Shown: positions 46,863-58,452, counted from the first letter of the stretch. The stretch is DNA of 60,000 bases from Hydractinia symbiolongicarpus (GCF_029227915.1 NC_079886.1:23972501-24032500); one strand, 5' to 3'. The notes: generated from the sequence alone by a model not told the origin. Program-made: numbers and translations.

Positions 46863-48480
46863 CCCAGGGACCAAATTTAATGTGTTTACCTCTAAGTACA
46901 GAATACCTAAATGCTCAGACATATGAACTTTAAAATGGCGTTTTATTTTGCCATAATAGTGGCGTTGCAGTCACTACACTTAGAGCAGTAAACGAGCATA
47001 GAGCGTAACGATTCGGGCATTCTGTCTTTAAAGGCAAAGCAGCTAAGTAGCCTCCTCTTGGAAAAAAATATAAGTTTAACATCACAATGTGCCAATTTCT
47101 GCTTAAACAAACGGTGCAAACGTGTTCTAATTTGTAAGGAAATCTTTCCTAGAAAAGGTAAAACAAGGACTAACTCTTTCTTAGGAGCAAGGAACACTGG
47201 TTTCTTTGGTTCATAACTTCTGCTCTTCAAAGTTCTGAGACAGAATTCAAAAACCTTTGGAGGGTATCCAATCATTTCATGAATAGTCTTCAACTAAGAT
47301 ACTTCTACATGAAATTTATTAAGATCTGAACACAGATGGTAACAACGATTAAGTAAAGAAAAAATCAAGCTGTGTTTATATTCCATTGAAACTAGAAAAT
47401 GAAACGTATGAAACTAGAAAAGTTGGTATATACTCCACTAAATGTTGGTTTCCTATATACGTTGGTGACAAAAGAATCACCTTCACGCATGACGCAAACG
47501 TCCAAGAATGGTAAAAACATTCTTCCTCAAACGTGAATGTAATATTCTGATGCCTAGAATTATTATATTCATAAAATTTTTGAACATGCTCACGTGATTT
47601 TATTAAAACAAAAATATCATCAACATATCACCTATATTAGATCAGGTTAAATTCAGACGGACAATTTTTAAACCAAGCGTTTTCATAATGACACATAAAA
47701 ATTTTGGGCAGTGTAGGCCCTAACAGAGACCTCATGGCCACACCGTTGATTTGTTTATAGTATACGCTGTTAAAGATAAAAATAGATTCGATAGTCGCTG
47801 GAGTAAGATGTTTCAGATCTTTCTTAGGAATACCATTTATATAATTGGATTTATGTCATTGATAATAATATCAATCGTTCCATCTAATGGAATATTCGGA
47901 AAAACTAGCCATAACAGTTAGGATTCTGCTGTACAATTTCAGACGCAAAACTGAAGTCTTTTACGGTATAGTCATTGGTAGTGAGACTTACAAGCTTAGG
48001 CACAAGAAACTTTGCAAGTCTGTATGTGGGAGTACCAATAGCTGAAAGAATGGGACGAAACTTAGGTACGCCATTAACACAAGGTTTATGTATCTTGGCT
48101 AGACCATACAAAACACCAGGATTGGACCCACTGGGACAAAGTTTTTTGTACGTAGTTTCATCGATATGATTATTGTTTAATAAAAATCTATAGCAATTCC
48201 TCTGTTGTATGAGTAATAAGATGAAAAGGCAGTATATTTTAGTCTTGTTTTTATGTAGTTTTTGTCTTCGGTAGTCAGGTCGTCTTTGTTAATATCTCTC
48301 ATCAAAAGTTTAAAAGGTACAAGATAGGTTGCATATTCCAACTTCTTTGGGGGGTAGTGAAATTTAGTCCCTTACAAAGCAACGATTTTTCTGGTAAATA
48401 TAACTTTGTTTGGATTGTGTCCTACTTTCACATGTTCAGTTTCATTAATTCCCAACTTATGTAACTTCTTCTGTTGCGTG
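46700..48480 (-). pseudogene. Penelope-like element reverse transcriptase and GIY-YIG-like endonuclease (decayed)
   Basis: Minus strand, with several frameshifts and stops. In order: KLHKLGINETEHV, then MYGLAKIHKPCVNGVPKFRPI and GTPTYRLAKFLVPKL, the YGLPKIHK-type signature of Penelope-like reverse transcriptases. Then NIPLDETIDIII, GVAMRSLLGPTLP, and YVDDIFVLIKSREHV with the catalytic YVDD (just after a stop). Then KISLQIRTRLHRLF, LVYCSKCSDCNATIMAK and KRHFKVHMSEHLG. The last two match the zinc-finger-like linker and GIY-YIG-like endonuclease of canonical Penelope elements, although the second half of the GIY-YIG motif is eroded. About 1.8 kb remain, and the N-terminal part is missing where the inverted copy begins. 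It is inactive. Confidence 0.8.
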
Positions 48481-48482
48481 CC

Positions 48483-48825
48483 ATTCTCGATCATTTGATG
48501 TTTTGTAATAACTCTCCAGCATCGTTTCACAACTTCTCAGTACTTCCAGAAGAGTCTAATGATTTTAAACTTACTCTGATGGAGAGCTTATTAATGGAGC
48601 GTGACCGTCTCATTTTAAATAACACGGTAAAATCTATGCCTTTAGAATTATTATAATAGTTCTATTTTCTTTCTATTATATCATATTATGTTTAGTATTT
48701 TATCTCTAGCATGTAAAAATTTAGAATCAGTGTGAACATGCCAACCTGGACGTTGGCAAAGGCTTGCTGAAAGATATATTTTGGATGTGTCGTAGATTTT
48801 GTCGTTCTTATTTTTTTAATATCTT
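48483..48825 (+). repeat. Penelope-like element, inverted terminal copy (arm 2)
   Basis: This plus-strand copy of the 3' terminal segment faces the body of the element. The open frame at 48474-48656 is the endonuclease C-terminus (LMFCNNSPASFHNFSVL). Penelope-like elements are known for terminal repeats in either orientation. Here the arms are inverted around a roughly 1.6-kb body. Confidence 0.8.
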
Positions 48826-49360
48826 AAAAACTGCTTTACCAACTTAATACTTCAAAACCTGATTATAAGAAGCATATTAAACAACGCTGTATTTTGTTCC
48901 TAAAATCATCAAAATGCTATCGTAAACGGTGTGTTTTATTCTAAAACCATCAAAACAGAAACTGAAAAAAAGTTATCTTAATTTCCCATATTACTTTTAG
49001 TTTAAACCCGGAAAAACATGTGCGTTGATCCACAACGTGACCAAATGTCAAAGCGTTATAATTATTTTTGCATTCGCAAAACTAAAGTTTGTCGTAAACT
49101 AGCAAATCATTTCCGTTTTCAACAGGAAATCCATGTATTTTGTTATAAAAAATAGAGCAATTGAAACTCTTTTTTAAATCAGATTAAAAAAGTATTGGAA
49201 GTATGTGTAAAATACCAAAAACAATATTTATAGTTCAGTATACATTTTTATAAAAATATTAAATTCCGATCTGCAAATTTTATGTTTGGTAGGTAAGTTT
49301 AATATGTGAAAAAATTAATGACTTGTTAATTTGAATGCTGGTTTTCATATTTTATGGCAT
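48826..49360. other. No recognisable gene
   Basis: Short AT-rich stretch with a weak internal duplication: ATTTTGTTCCTAAAATCATC at 48891-48910 versus TTTTATTCTAAAACCATCAA at 48933-48952. Confidence 0.35.
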
Positions 49361-49397
49361 TTTTCTGACCAGGTTATGGTATAACCTGGTCAGAAAA
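49361..49397. repeat. Perfect 17-bp inverted repeat, 3-nt loop
   Basis: TTTTCTGACCAGGTTAT, then GGT, then ATAACCTGGTCAGAAAA. It would fold into a strong hairpin. No adjacent gene. Confidence 0.9.
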
Positions 49398-49899
49398 TAA
49401 AAAACTATCAATGAACTTTGTAACAGTAATATGTTTTTACTGAATTTACTTGTTTTTACTGAAGAGTCTTTATTAGATCTTTTATTAGTCCTGGCGCCCT
49501 GCTTTTTTTTTTTTCAAAGTTCCCTAGAGGTGCAACAAAGTAACTTTTGACACACATTGATAATCTTGCTGTGGAATGCTAAAATGAATATATATTATAT
49601 ATCTCTCCATTGATATAATAAGGAGTTGATTGTTATTTTTTTGGAATTCAGCAAATTCCTATATTGTTGTTATATCATGGATCGTTTAATCCATGTTGTA
49701 CATAAAAAAAACATTTTGTGAGAAAATTACAAGCTGTGAGAAAGGACAAAAACTTTGAGTTTCATTTAACTCATGAGAGCTTTCCCTTTTTTAATAAAAG
49801 AGAACTTCACTGAAGAGATTCAAAGATAATAACTAGATAGTCTTGATTCAGATTTCACTTCTTGAAATTGACTAGATTTATGATTTTGAACCATTTGTA

Positions 49900-49990
49900 T
49901 CTTTATAATAATAGCCGTCGTCTTTCTGTTTGTGCGTTAGTTTGTCTTGGATGGGGGACCCCATGGGTTTTTTCACGGGTTACTATCTAG
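49900..49990 (+). mobile_element. 91-bp mini-Helitron with both termini
   Basis: Preceded by A, it starts TCTTTATAATAATAGCCGTC and ends with an imperfect hairpin (ACCCCATGGG/TCACGGGT), then TATCTAG, followed by T. The ends match those of the array at 16.6-23.4 kb. It contains essentially only the terminal sequences. Confidence 0.75.
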
Positions 49991-52900
49991 TCTGCTGATA
50001 AAGGAAGTCGTGGCTTGGAGATCTACAATAAAATATTTAGAAGTTTTGGGTGAAGGGTCTCCTTAAGAGACAAGAGAGGAGTTGAACGTCCTCCACCATA
50101 CCTTAGTTTAAAGGACCGATTGTAGAAGTCCCATGAAATGCCACATAGTGATGGTGTCACTTTAAAAAACACCCAGTCCGGTCTGTGAACGGTTGGCGCT
50201 GTAAAACAATGCCAAAACTCTTTATTAATGGCCGTAAGAATAGTTGATCAGACAAACTGCGTAAACTGGGCTGGAACTCTAAGGAGTGAAGGTGTCGCGC
50301 ACGGTAGGACAGATGTCAGGTGTAAGCATCGTCAGACCGTTACCCAGCTATCACATCAGAAGGTAGATAACACTAGGTTGAGGATGGCTAGTGTAAATGT
50401 TGGTACTCTGAGAGGTAGAGCAGGTGAAGTAGTTGAAATGTTAGAACGTAGATCTGTTGATATGTGTTGTGTTCAGGAAGTCAGGTGGAGAGGAGCTTCA
50501 GTGAGATTTGTGGAAGGTAGGAGGGCAAGGTATAAGCTTTTTTGGATTGGTAATAGTGATGGATATGGAGGAGTTGGCATATTCGTTGCAGAGAAGTGGG
50601 TAGAAAAAGTAATAGATGTTATGCGTGTTAATAGTCGTATTATAGTGATAAAGTTTTTGATAGGTAATAGGATTGTCACTTTTCTGTCAGTTTATGCTCC
50701 ACAGTGTCAGTGAGGAAGATAAAGATAAGTTTTATGATGAGTTAATAGCAGTCACATCAAAGTTTGGAGACACTGAACTTGTCATGGTGGGCGGCGACTT
50801 TAATGGTCATGTTGGTCCTCTGAAGGTTATAGAGGTGTGCATGGAGGCTATGGATTTGGGAGCAGAAATAAGGAAGGGGAGAGATTGCTTGAGTTTGGAA
50901 TGGCAACGGACATGGTGGTTTGCAACACATCATTCAGTAAGAGACAGAGTAGGCTGATAACATATGAGTCAGGTGGTTGTAAGACACAGATAGATTACTT
51001 CCTGGTTAGAAAGTCAGACAAGAAAGTGGTGAAGAACGTGAAAGTTATATCGGGGGAAGAGTCTGTTTCCCAGCATAGGTTGCTGGTTTGTGATATTATC
51101 TTGAAGAGTGTTAAAGAAGCCAATGGAAAGTACAGGCCCCGTCGAAAAGTCTTGAAGCTGAAGGAAGAGATTGTAGCAAGACAATTTAGTACAAAAGTTC
51201 GGCAGTTAGCCTACAATAGTCAATGTGATAGTGACAATGTTGAAAGTACTTGGACTACTTTGAAGAATTGTCTTCTAGAAGCTTCTGATGATACCTGTGG
51301 GTGGACGAAAGGACCAGCTAGACATAGACAGACCTGGTGGTGGAATAATGAGGTTGACCAGTGTATAAAGAAAAAGAGGAAACTTTGGAAAGAGTGGAAG
51401 TCAGGTGGTAGTAAAAATATTTACTTAGAAGCTAAGCGTCGCGCTCGTACAGCAGTGTATAAGGCAAAATCAGAAGCAGGGAGAAACAGATTTGCAGATG
51501 TGTTAAGAAGGGAAGACCAGCGCAATGAGGTATTCAAGATAGCAAAGCAAATGAAGAAGACTAATCAAGATATTGTAGGTGAGAAGTGTATACGTAATGA
51601 TGAAGGTGTTTTGGCTAGCACAGAGGAGGAGAAAAGGGTAGCTTGGAAGAATCATTATCAGAGGTTGCTTAACACTGAGTTTGATTGGGACGAGGATAAT
51701 TTGTCTGATGATGATGTTGTAGAAGGGCCAGCTATGCAGATTAAGACAGAATGGGTAGTGGAGGCTATTAGGAAATTAAAGATTGGCAAGGCTGCAGGAG
51801 TATCAGGTATTGTTGCAGAGATGGTAAAAGCAGCTGGATATATTGGAGTTGAGCTTATTACAAGTCTTGCTAACCAGATTATAAAGGATGGTGCTATTCC
51901 GAGTGAGTGGCAGTCGAGTGTAATAGTGAATTGTTTCAAGGGCAAGGGTGATGCATTAGAAAGGGGTAACTATAGAGGTTTGAAGTTGGTTGATCAAGTA
52001 ATGAAAGTTATTGAAAGAGTGATTGATAAGTTATTTAGAGAAAGAATTGATATAGATAAGATGCAATTTGGTTTTGTTCCAGGGCGTGGCACTACAGATG
52101 CAATATTTTTACTCAGACAGCTTCAGGAAAAGTATTTAAGAAAGAGAAAGAATCTATATTTTTCCTTTGTAGATTTACAGAAAGCTTTTGATAGAGTGCC
52201 ACGTAAAGTTATTTGGTGGGCTATGAGAAAATTAGGTGTGGATGAGTGGCTAGTTACGATGGCACAGTCTATGTACAGCAATGCTAGAAGTTGTGTCAGG
52301 ATTAATGATTCACTTAGTGATGAATTTAGTGTAAATGTTGGTGTACATCAGGGTTCTGTACTTAGTCCTTTGTTGTTTATTCTAGTCTTAGAAGCGCTGT
52401 CAATGGAGTTCAGAACAGGTTGTCCATGGGAGTTATTATATGCAGATGATTTGGTTCTCGTAGCAGAGTCGATGGAAGAATTAGTTAAAAAGTTTAAAAA
52501 GTGGAAGAAAGGACTAGAAGAGAAAGGGCCATCTCGTTAGAGATAGTTGAGAACTTCTGTTACTTAGGTGATATGTTGGGCAGTGAAGGGGGTGTTGGAA
52601 GAAGTGTTACTTGCAGGATAGGTTCTGCTTGGAAAAAGTTCAGAGAGTTACTTCCTTTGTTGACTAGCAGAGTCCTGTCAATTGAGGTAAAAGGTAGGTT
52701 GTATGAGGCCTGTGTAAGAAGTGTTATGTTGTACGGTAGTGAGACATGGGCAGTGAAGCAGGAAGATCTTGACCGTTTAGAAAGGAATGATATGAGAATG
52801 GTTAGGTGGATGTGTAACGCCAGTCTGAGAGACAGAAAGAGTTCAAATGAGCTAAGAAGCAGGCTAAGTCTCCGTAGAATTAAAGATGTTATTAAGATAA

Positions 52901-53160
52901 GAAGATTGAACTGGCTGGGGCACTTGGAAAGAATGGAGGAGGATAATTGGGTAAGAAAGTGTAGAGACTTGATAGTTCCTGGGGCAAAGCCCAGAGGCAG
53001 ACCGAGAAAGACTTGGCAGGAGGTTATAAGGACAGACTTGATACAGAGGAAGTTGAGTTTAGATCTAACACAGTCTAGATCAGATTGGAAGAAGGTCATT
53101 AATATACCCCGTCCAACCCATGCTAGCATGGAAAACGGACGTTATGCCGAGAATGAAGTT
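49991..53160 (+). mobile_element. RTE-type LINE, nearly full length, inactivated
   Basis: The element runs from a 5' untranslated leader directly after the mini-Helitron to the CCATGCTAGCATGG tail at 53118-53131. It matches the two 3' fragments at 10.9-11.4 kb and the rearranged copy at 54.2-55.3 kb. Coding content is described in the next entry. Exact ends are uncertain. The junction with the Helitron's CTAG suggests the left end is at or close to 49991. Confidence 0.8.
50228..53130 (+). pseudogene. RTE-type endonuclease/reverse transcriptase ORF with frameshifts and a deletion
   Basis: An APE-type endonuclease comes first: ASVNVGTLRGR, CCVQEVRWRG, FLSVYAPQ and, in another frame, MVGGDFNGHVG, ending around SQHRLLVCDI. 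Reverse transcriptase follows: KAAGVSGIVAEMVKAAG, FGFVPGRGTTDAIFLLRQLQ, FSFVDLQKAFDRVPRK, VHQGSVLSPLLFILVLEAL and the catalytic ELLYADDLVLVAES. The C-terminal domain is FCYLGDMLGSEGG, GSETWAVKQEDL and LNWLGHLERMEEDN. Three lesions break it: a frameshift near 50700 just after the SVYAPQ box, one near 50850 after GHVG, and one near 52530. At the last, the reading passes from KKGLEEKG straight to the FCYLGDML region, so the segment of several tens of residues that relatives carry there is missing. The catalytic motifs are intact, so it is a fairly recent but dead copy. Confidence 0.88.
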
Positions 53161-53480
53161 GTTTATAACATACATCTCCTCATACACTCCTCATACATAT
53201 TTTCTCATTTCCTATTAGCTACATATACCTTTTTATTATAAAAGTTATTTAATTAAGCTTTTCTTGCTTCTTTCCTTCTTTTTTAACTCACTAGTTTATT
53301 AAAGTTTATACCACTTGTAATAATTTCATCCCCATGTGTTTTTATGCAGAGTAGAAAAAAATACTTTAGTCAGAGATAAAAGTCAGGAGTTCATGCAATT
53401 AATGAGGGGGAATATGTCAATATATACTTTTTGCCATAAGGATTGACATTTTATTGGTCAGCTTTATTAAAATTGTTTAA

Positions 53481-53955
53481 TCTATATTATATATAATACC
53501 TGTGTATGTCAGTCACGCAAAATGACTGCAAGTAACTAGACTCACAGATTTTTTTTCACTGTACAGGGTAACAACAGGGTGTTACTTGTATTTCTTTTTA
53601 AACCTAAGTTGTGATTAAGGTTTTTGAAAAATGGTATTACGCCTATACTCATGGTGCAACACCGTTTACCTGTACTGAGTGCTCCCCTCGGTGCCACGAT
53701 TAATTTTTAAGCTTTCGCAGAAACTTATTTCATAAAATAAAAATTGTAAAATGTGTTTTTATTTTAGCAAAAGTTGCAGTAAAGTTATTTTTTTTAAATA
53801 ATATGTTACACCCGAACACTATAACACTTCATCAACAACATAGTGCATACCTTTACTAAGGTACTCCACCTGAATGTGTGACACAGTTTGTGGCTCTTAT
53901 TAAGAGCTGCAGTTGGCGTTCAACTGCAGGTTGCACAGTTACACAGTTACGCCAC
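53481..53955 (+). mobile_element. Truncated Helitron related to array element 2
   Basis: Starts after A with TCTATATTATATATAATACC. The interior from 53575 to 53945 matches 17600-18370 (for example TTACGCCTATACTCATGGTG and GTTTGTGGCTCTTATTAAGA). There is no CTAG hairpin end, so the 3' end is lost. Confidence 0.65.
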
Positions 53956-54194
53956 AAGAGTTACGGCAGGTTTTGTCACGTGATCAGAAGGTTTCCTATG
54001 GAGTTCAGAAACTATTAAACACTATTAAGTATGAAAAGCTTAAAATGGAAAAATAATTTACGCCATCGCATATCTATTTCAAAATTAACAAGAAAGCTTA
54101 TAGAAGCTTTAACAGTCAAATTATATCTAAAACTTACCCAATACTCTAATTTCATTAGGTCAATTTAAAACCTCCAATCTAAGGCAACAGCATC

Positions 54195-55315
54195 TAATTT
54201 GACTTTGTTCCAGGGTGTGGCACTATAAATGCAATATTTTTACTCAGACAGCTTCAGGAAGTATTAATAGGAAGGAGAATAAATATCTTTTTTGCCTGTA
54301 GATTCGGAGACCGATTTGGCAGAGTGCATCTAATCTACATCTATTCTTTCTTGAAGTAACTTATCAATAACACTTTCAAAAACTTACATTACTTGATCCA
54401 AAGTCACATTACTCCGAATTATTTATAGTACTATATGCGTAACTTATCTTTTCGACATGAAAATTCAAACTTTCACACATACTTTTTAAAAACACTTCCC
54501 TACGGAGAATTTATTAAACTTAACACAACAGCTAGGAAGAATTGACTACATTAAAGTTGGGCATAAGAGGGGCAAAATTGGATCTGATCATCAAAAATTA
54601 TTTGGTGGGCTATATAATAAGAAAATCAGGTGTAGTTAAGTCGCTAGTGTTGATGGTACAGTCTGTGTGAAGCAGTATTAGAAGTCAAGCTAGAAATACA
54701 ATTCACTTGGTGATGAATTTTGTGTAAATGTAAAAACGAGTAGCAGAAAAATGAAACAATGTATCCTTTCTATAGTGTTAGAAGTGCTGTCAATAAAATA
54801 CAGAACAGGGTATCCACGGATTTACTGTGTGCAAATAAATTCTCGTGACAGAGTCACTTAAAGATTTGTTTGAAATTTTTCAGAAGTGGAAGAAAGAACT
54901 AGAAGAAAAACAGTTAAAAGAGAAAGTAGCAAAATCTAAAATCATTATTAGTAGCATTGTAGCAAAGTGTGATTTTGAGTTAAAAAGTAGCCTTCTGCGA
55001 GTTGTAGAAAATGGGTTGGTAGTATCTCAATTTTTGTAGTATTTCCAGCTTTAATAATATACAACAGTGGCTTGTAATAAGTAGTTGAGAACTTCTGTTA
55101 CTTATAGGTGATATGTTGGGTAGTGGGGGGAAGAAGTGTTTCTTTTAGGATAGGTTCTACTTGAAGAAAGTCTATAGGTGCATTGAGGTAATAAGTACAG
55201 ACTTGATGCATAGAAGTTTAGAATTAATACAGTGTAGATCATAATGGCAGAAGGTCAAAAAGGTCACCCCATCTAATCCATGCTAGCATGAAAAACGAAT
55301 GTTAAGCCAAGAAGA
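54195..55315 (+). mobile_element. RTE-type LINE, rearranged 5'-truncated copy
   Basis: Sense fragments match the RTE LINE: 54205-54325 (GTTCCAGGGTGTGGCACTAT) corresponds to 52075-52195, and 54590-55315 to 52208-53150, ending in CCATGCTAGCATGAAAAACG. Between them, 54335-54410 is in reverse orientation and matches 52000-52065. The frame at 54845-55039 retains a fragment (FQKWKKELEEK) with sequence that is deleted from the larger copy. Non-functional. Confidence 0.75.
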
Positions 55316-55552
55316 ATAATAAAAAAGTGTACAAAATTTTATTTTGCTGTATTATGTTTATATAAAACTGTATTACACAAAGATGTCTTTTTTAAGAACA
55401 GACCTTAAAGTGCAAAAAATACATCTTTATTCGTGTGCTAGGTCATACAGAGATTTGGAGGTTTTATGACTATGTCATGAACCTGTCAGTGCCAAAACTG
55501 ATGGGTTGTACCAGCTATATATTAAACTAACTCATTTTTGGTGGTTCCTAGT

Positions 55553-55690
55553 TGTTAAAGAGATATATAGGATATAACCTGTTAGTGTTTATATCTTTGC
55601 TTCCCCTTTTGGTATAGAATACACCTCCACAATGTTCTATTGTCTTGAGTACTATAATAACAAAGAGAATCACAATATTAAGCATTAACA
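55553..55690 (-). repeat. 3' LTR of the copia-like element
   Basis: 138 bp, TGTTAATG to TTTAACA on the minus strand. It matches 58298-58452 closely. The flanking CTAGT (55548-55552) pairs with CCAGT (58453-58457), a near-perfect 5-bp target-site duplication. Confidence 0.85.
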
Positions 55691-58297
55691 TTGGCTCTGT
55701 CTTCTACAACTCAACTTTTGGTTCATCCTTTCCGGCCCTCAAAATATTAACACAATCTCTAGAACCACCTGTTCTTTTTGGTTGCCTTAATAAACTCTTG
55801 CCTGACCACCACGACCATCGCTCAGCATATAACGAATGTTATTTTCTGGCTTAGGTTTACTGTGATTGGAGTATATAATTTGAGACACGTCGCTCTTCCT
55901 CGCAAATCTAGTAGTTTTATCTCTTTCTTTTGTAACAGTGCCATCTAGCTTCTCAGCATCACCTTCACCAAGTACCTCTCTAGCACCACTTGCTACCACT
56001 TCTTCAACTTCATCATCCACATAACTTATTGTTTCACCAGAATTATCAGCATCTTTGCCTTCAATATTATTATCAACTACTTTCTCTGCTTCGTCATCAT
56101 CATCAGATTCACTAACATCACTAGATTCCTTCTCATCTTTCTCTACCCTTTCCGCATTGCTATCACTATGTCTTAGAGCACGCCGAATGGTGTTACTTGA
56201 TTCTGCCTTAATAAAATTTTCACGAGCTGAATGAAGAGCATTAAGATTTCGTCTCACAATTTCACTGGAAGTAGCTGATTTTAAAGCAGGAGGTAAGTCA
56301 GATTTTACCAAACGTAAATTCACGTTAGTGCCGAAAAAAAGCTGGTTTGGAGAAAATACTCCCTGATTTTGAACCGTGCATTTAACATCTTCTTTGGTTT
56401 TCATCATCATTTCATTCTCTACAATGCCGTTACTAAAAGGTGATTCACCTGGTGTTGTGCTAATCTCAACGCCTAACTTCTCACTCATCTCCATAACTGC
56501 ATTACAAAATTCCCTTCCACAATCGTTATGAAACTTTCTAGGTGCTCCAAAATAAGCTATCCATAATTGAAAAATCTTGCATACCACAACTTCTTTCTTC
56601 TTTGTATTAATCAAACATGCAGCTATGTATCGAGTACCCGCATCAACAAGATGAAGGAACCACAACTTTCCTTTTTCCAGCTCTTTCAAATCCATACAGA
56701 CAAAATCGTTAAATTTATCAGACACTGGCAGTCCAACAACAGGCTTAGAGTAAGGTTTTTTGTAAAGCTCACAGAACTTCAGGAAGAACAACAATCATCA
56801 ATCAAACGAAAAAATTCTTTGTCATTGCACCCACTTTTCTTCAACAAGCCAACCAATTTTTCTTTTGACGCTAACATAATTGACAATGAAGTTTTATTGC
56901 CTTCTTCTTTTTGTTTTCTTTGGGTAAGGTCAACAGGTTTTCTGTATGAAAAACAACTTTGCAGTTTTCATGAGCTAACTCTCTCAATAACAAAAAGTAA
57001 TGTCCTGATGAGCTACACTGAAGATCAAGCTTTTTACCATCAATCATTGCACAATCGTTTTCAAAATCAATTTTCATACACAAGGACTTCATCGCAGGTT
57101 TACTTATAAGCAATGGAATCTCATTACTCACAACATCAACTTTCAAAATTTTCCGCTTTTTACCACCAAAATTTACTGGAATCTTCACACATTTGAAGCT
57201 ACGACCCTCCACAGCATCACCGAAACGAAACAGCGACTCACTTGAAACAGTACTTTGATGAATCTTTTGTCGATCTTTTTGACTCAACATGTTAACAAAC
57301 TCATCAATCCACACCGATCCAGCCACACTCTTTGTGCACGCACTGTCAAGGATACCTTTTCCCAGCATTTCTAACACCATACTTCCACTACCTTTCCCAG
57401 TCACCAGTGTAATATGAACAGTCATATTACTTTCTTCCACCACTTTCTCACGATGAGGACAACTTCCAACAAAATGTTTTATCGACTCACAATGATGACA
57501 TCGTAAAACATTGCCTTCAGAATCAACTGGGTTATCAGATGTATTTGCTGTGCTCCTTTTCTTTGACTTCCAGGAACTGCTTCCACGGGAAAAATTTATC
57601 CCGCCTCGTTTTCCATTACCATACTTGTCCTTGTCATAGGTATAGTAAGATTCTTCTTGCTCCACAGGAACAACCTCAGAGCTGTCTTTAAACGAGTCAC
57701 CAAATACTTTCTGTAGCTTGTCTTTCATATCCATGTACTCTAACTTGGCAGTAGCTCTCGTCAGTTTCTCTAAATCAGTAGATAAATTTGCAGCTTGCAG
57801 TAAGAAAAACGCTTGCACACCCGACAGTAATTATAGCTTGTACCGCTTCACTTCTCTGTATCGTTTTTCATATTGCACAATAAAAGTTGAAAAATTCTCT
57901 CCACTACTCCTCCTATACTCTACAAACTCTTTCAATGCATGATATGCATGAGTTGTCTCGTCACTTTGAAAGACTTCATCAAGTTTTTGTAGAATCACTT
58001 GGACACCATCATCTCATTTCAAGTCATTAACTGATATGGCACGAACTGCTTCCCTAGCTTTGCCTTTCAATGACAGATATACAGCAGGTCCTTGACATTT
58101 AGGTTCTTCCTTTGTGAAGCATTGCAAAACTTCAACATTATTCTTCTATGATGCATAATCGTCGTCTTCTTCAGGCTCCAAGACTGGAGGTGATTTTATG
58201 CTACTCATTGTACACGTTTGAAGCAAGAGTCAATATAAATACTTCAGCATTCCAATTACACTTAGCCAGTGGATAACTTTGCCAGTTCTGCTATCAT
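55691..58297 (-). pseudogene. Copia-like gag-protease-integrase without reverse transcriptase
   Basis: Minus strand. Gag starts at 58207 (MSSIKSPPVLEPEEDDDY) and is broken by three in-frame stops before 57830 (readable parts: GPAVYLSLKGKAREAVRAI, FQSDETTHAYHALKEFV). It continues in the frame 57818-56871 with a CCHC zinc knuckle (CHHCESIKHFVGSCPH) and a protease active site (GILDSACTKSVAG). A frameshift near 56795 leads to the integrase (56794-55787): MLASKEKLVGLLKKSG pre-integrase matter, then VCMDLKEL, FHNDCGREFCN and SPFSNGIVENEM, followed by an acidic tail. Gag-protease-integrase order is copia-type. Small in-frame deletions seem to lie around VENEMMMKTKEDVKC and CTVQNQGVFSPNQL. No RT or RNase H exists before the 3' LTR. 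It is non-autonomous and dead. Confidence 0.82.
58283..58297 (-). other. Candidate tRNA primer-binding site
   Basis: Immediately inside the 5' LTR, the minus strand reads TGATAGCAGAACTGG. Its first 11 bases differ at one position from the complement of the 3' end of eukaryotic initiator Met tRNA (TGGTAGCAGAG). Confidence 0.5.
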
Positions 58298-58452
58298 TTT
58301 TAAAGAGATATATAGGATATTACCTGTTGGTGTTTATTACCTGTTGGTGTTTATATCTTTGCTTCTCCTTTTGGTATAGAATACACCTCCACGATGTTCT
58401 ATTGTCTTGAGTACTATAATAACAAAGAGAATCACAATATTAAGCATTAACA
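58298..58452 (-). repeat. 5' LTR of the copia-like element
   Basis: 155 bp. It differs from the 3' LTR mainly by a 17-bp tandem duplication (ATTACCTGTTGGTGTTT twice, 58320-58352) and a changed terminal base. Confidence 0.85.

Noticed and set aside
57004-57030. CTGATGAG string reminiscent of a hammerhead ribozyme core
   Set aside because: It lacks the GAAA partner and stems, and lies antisense to copia-like coding sequence.
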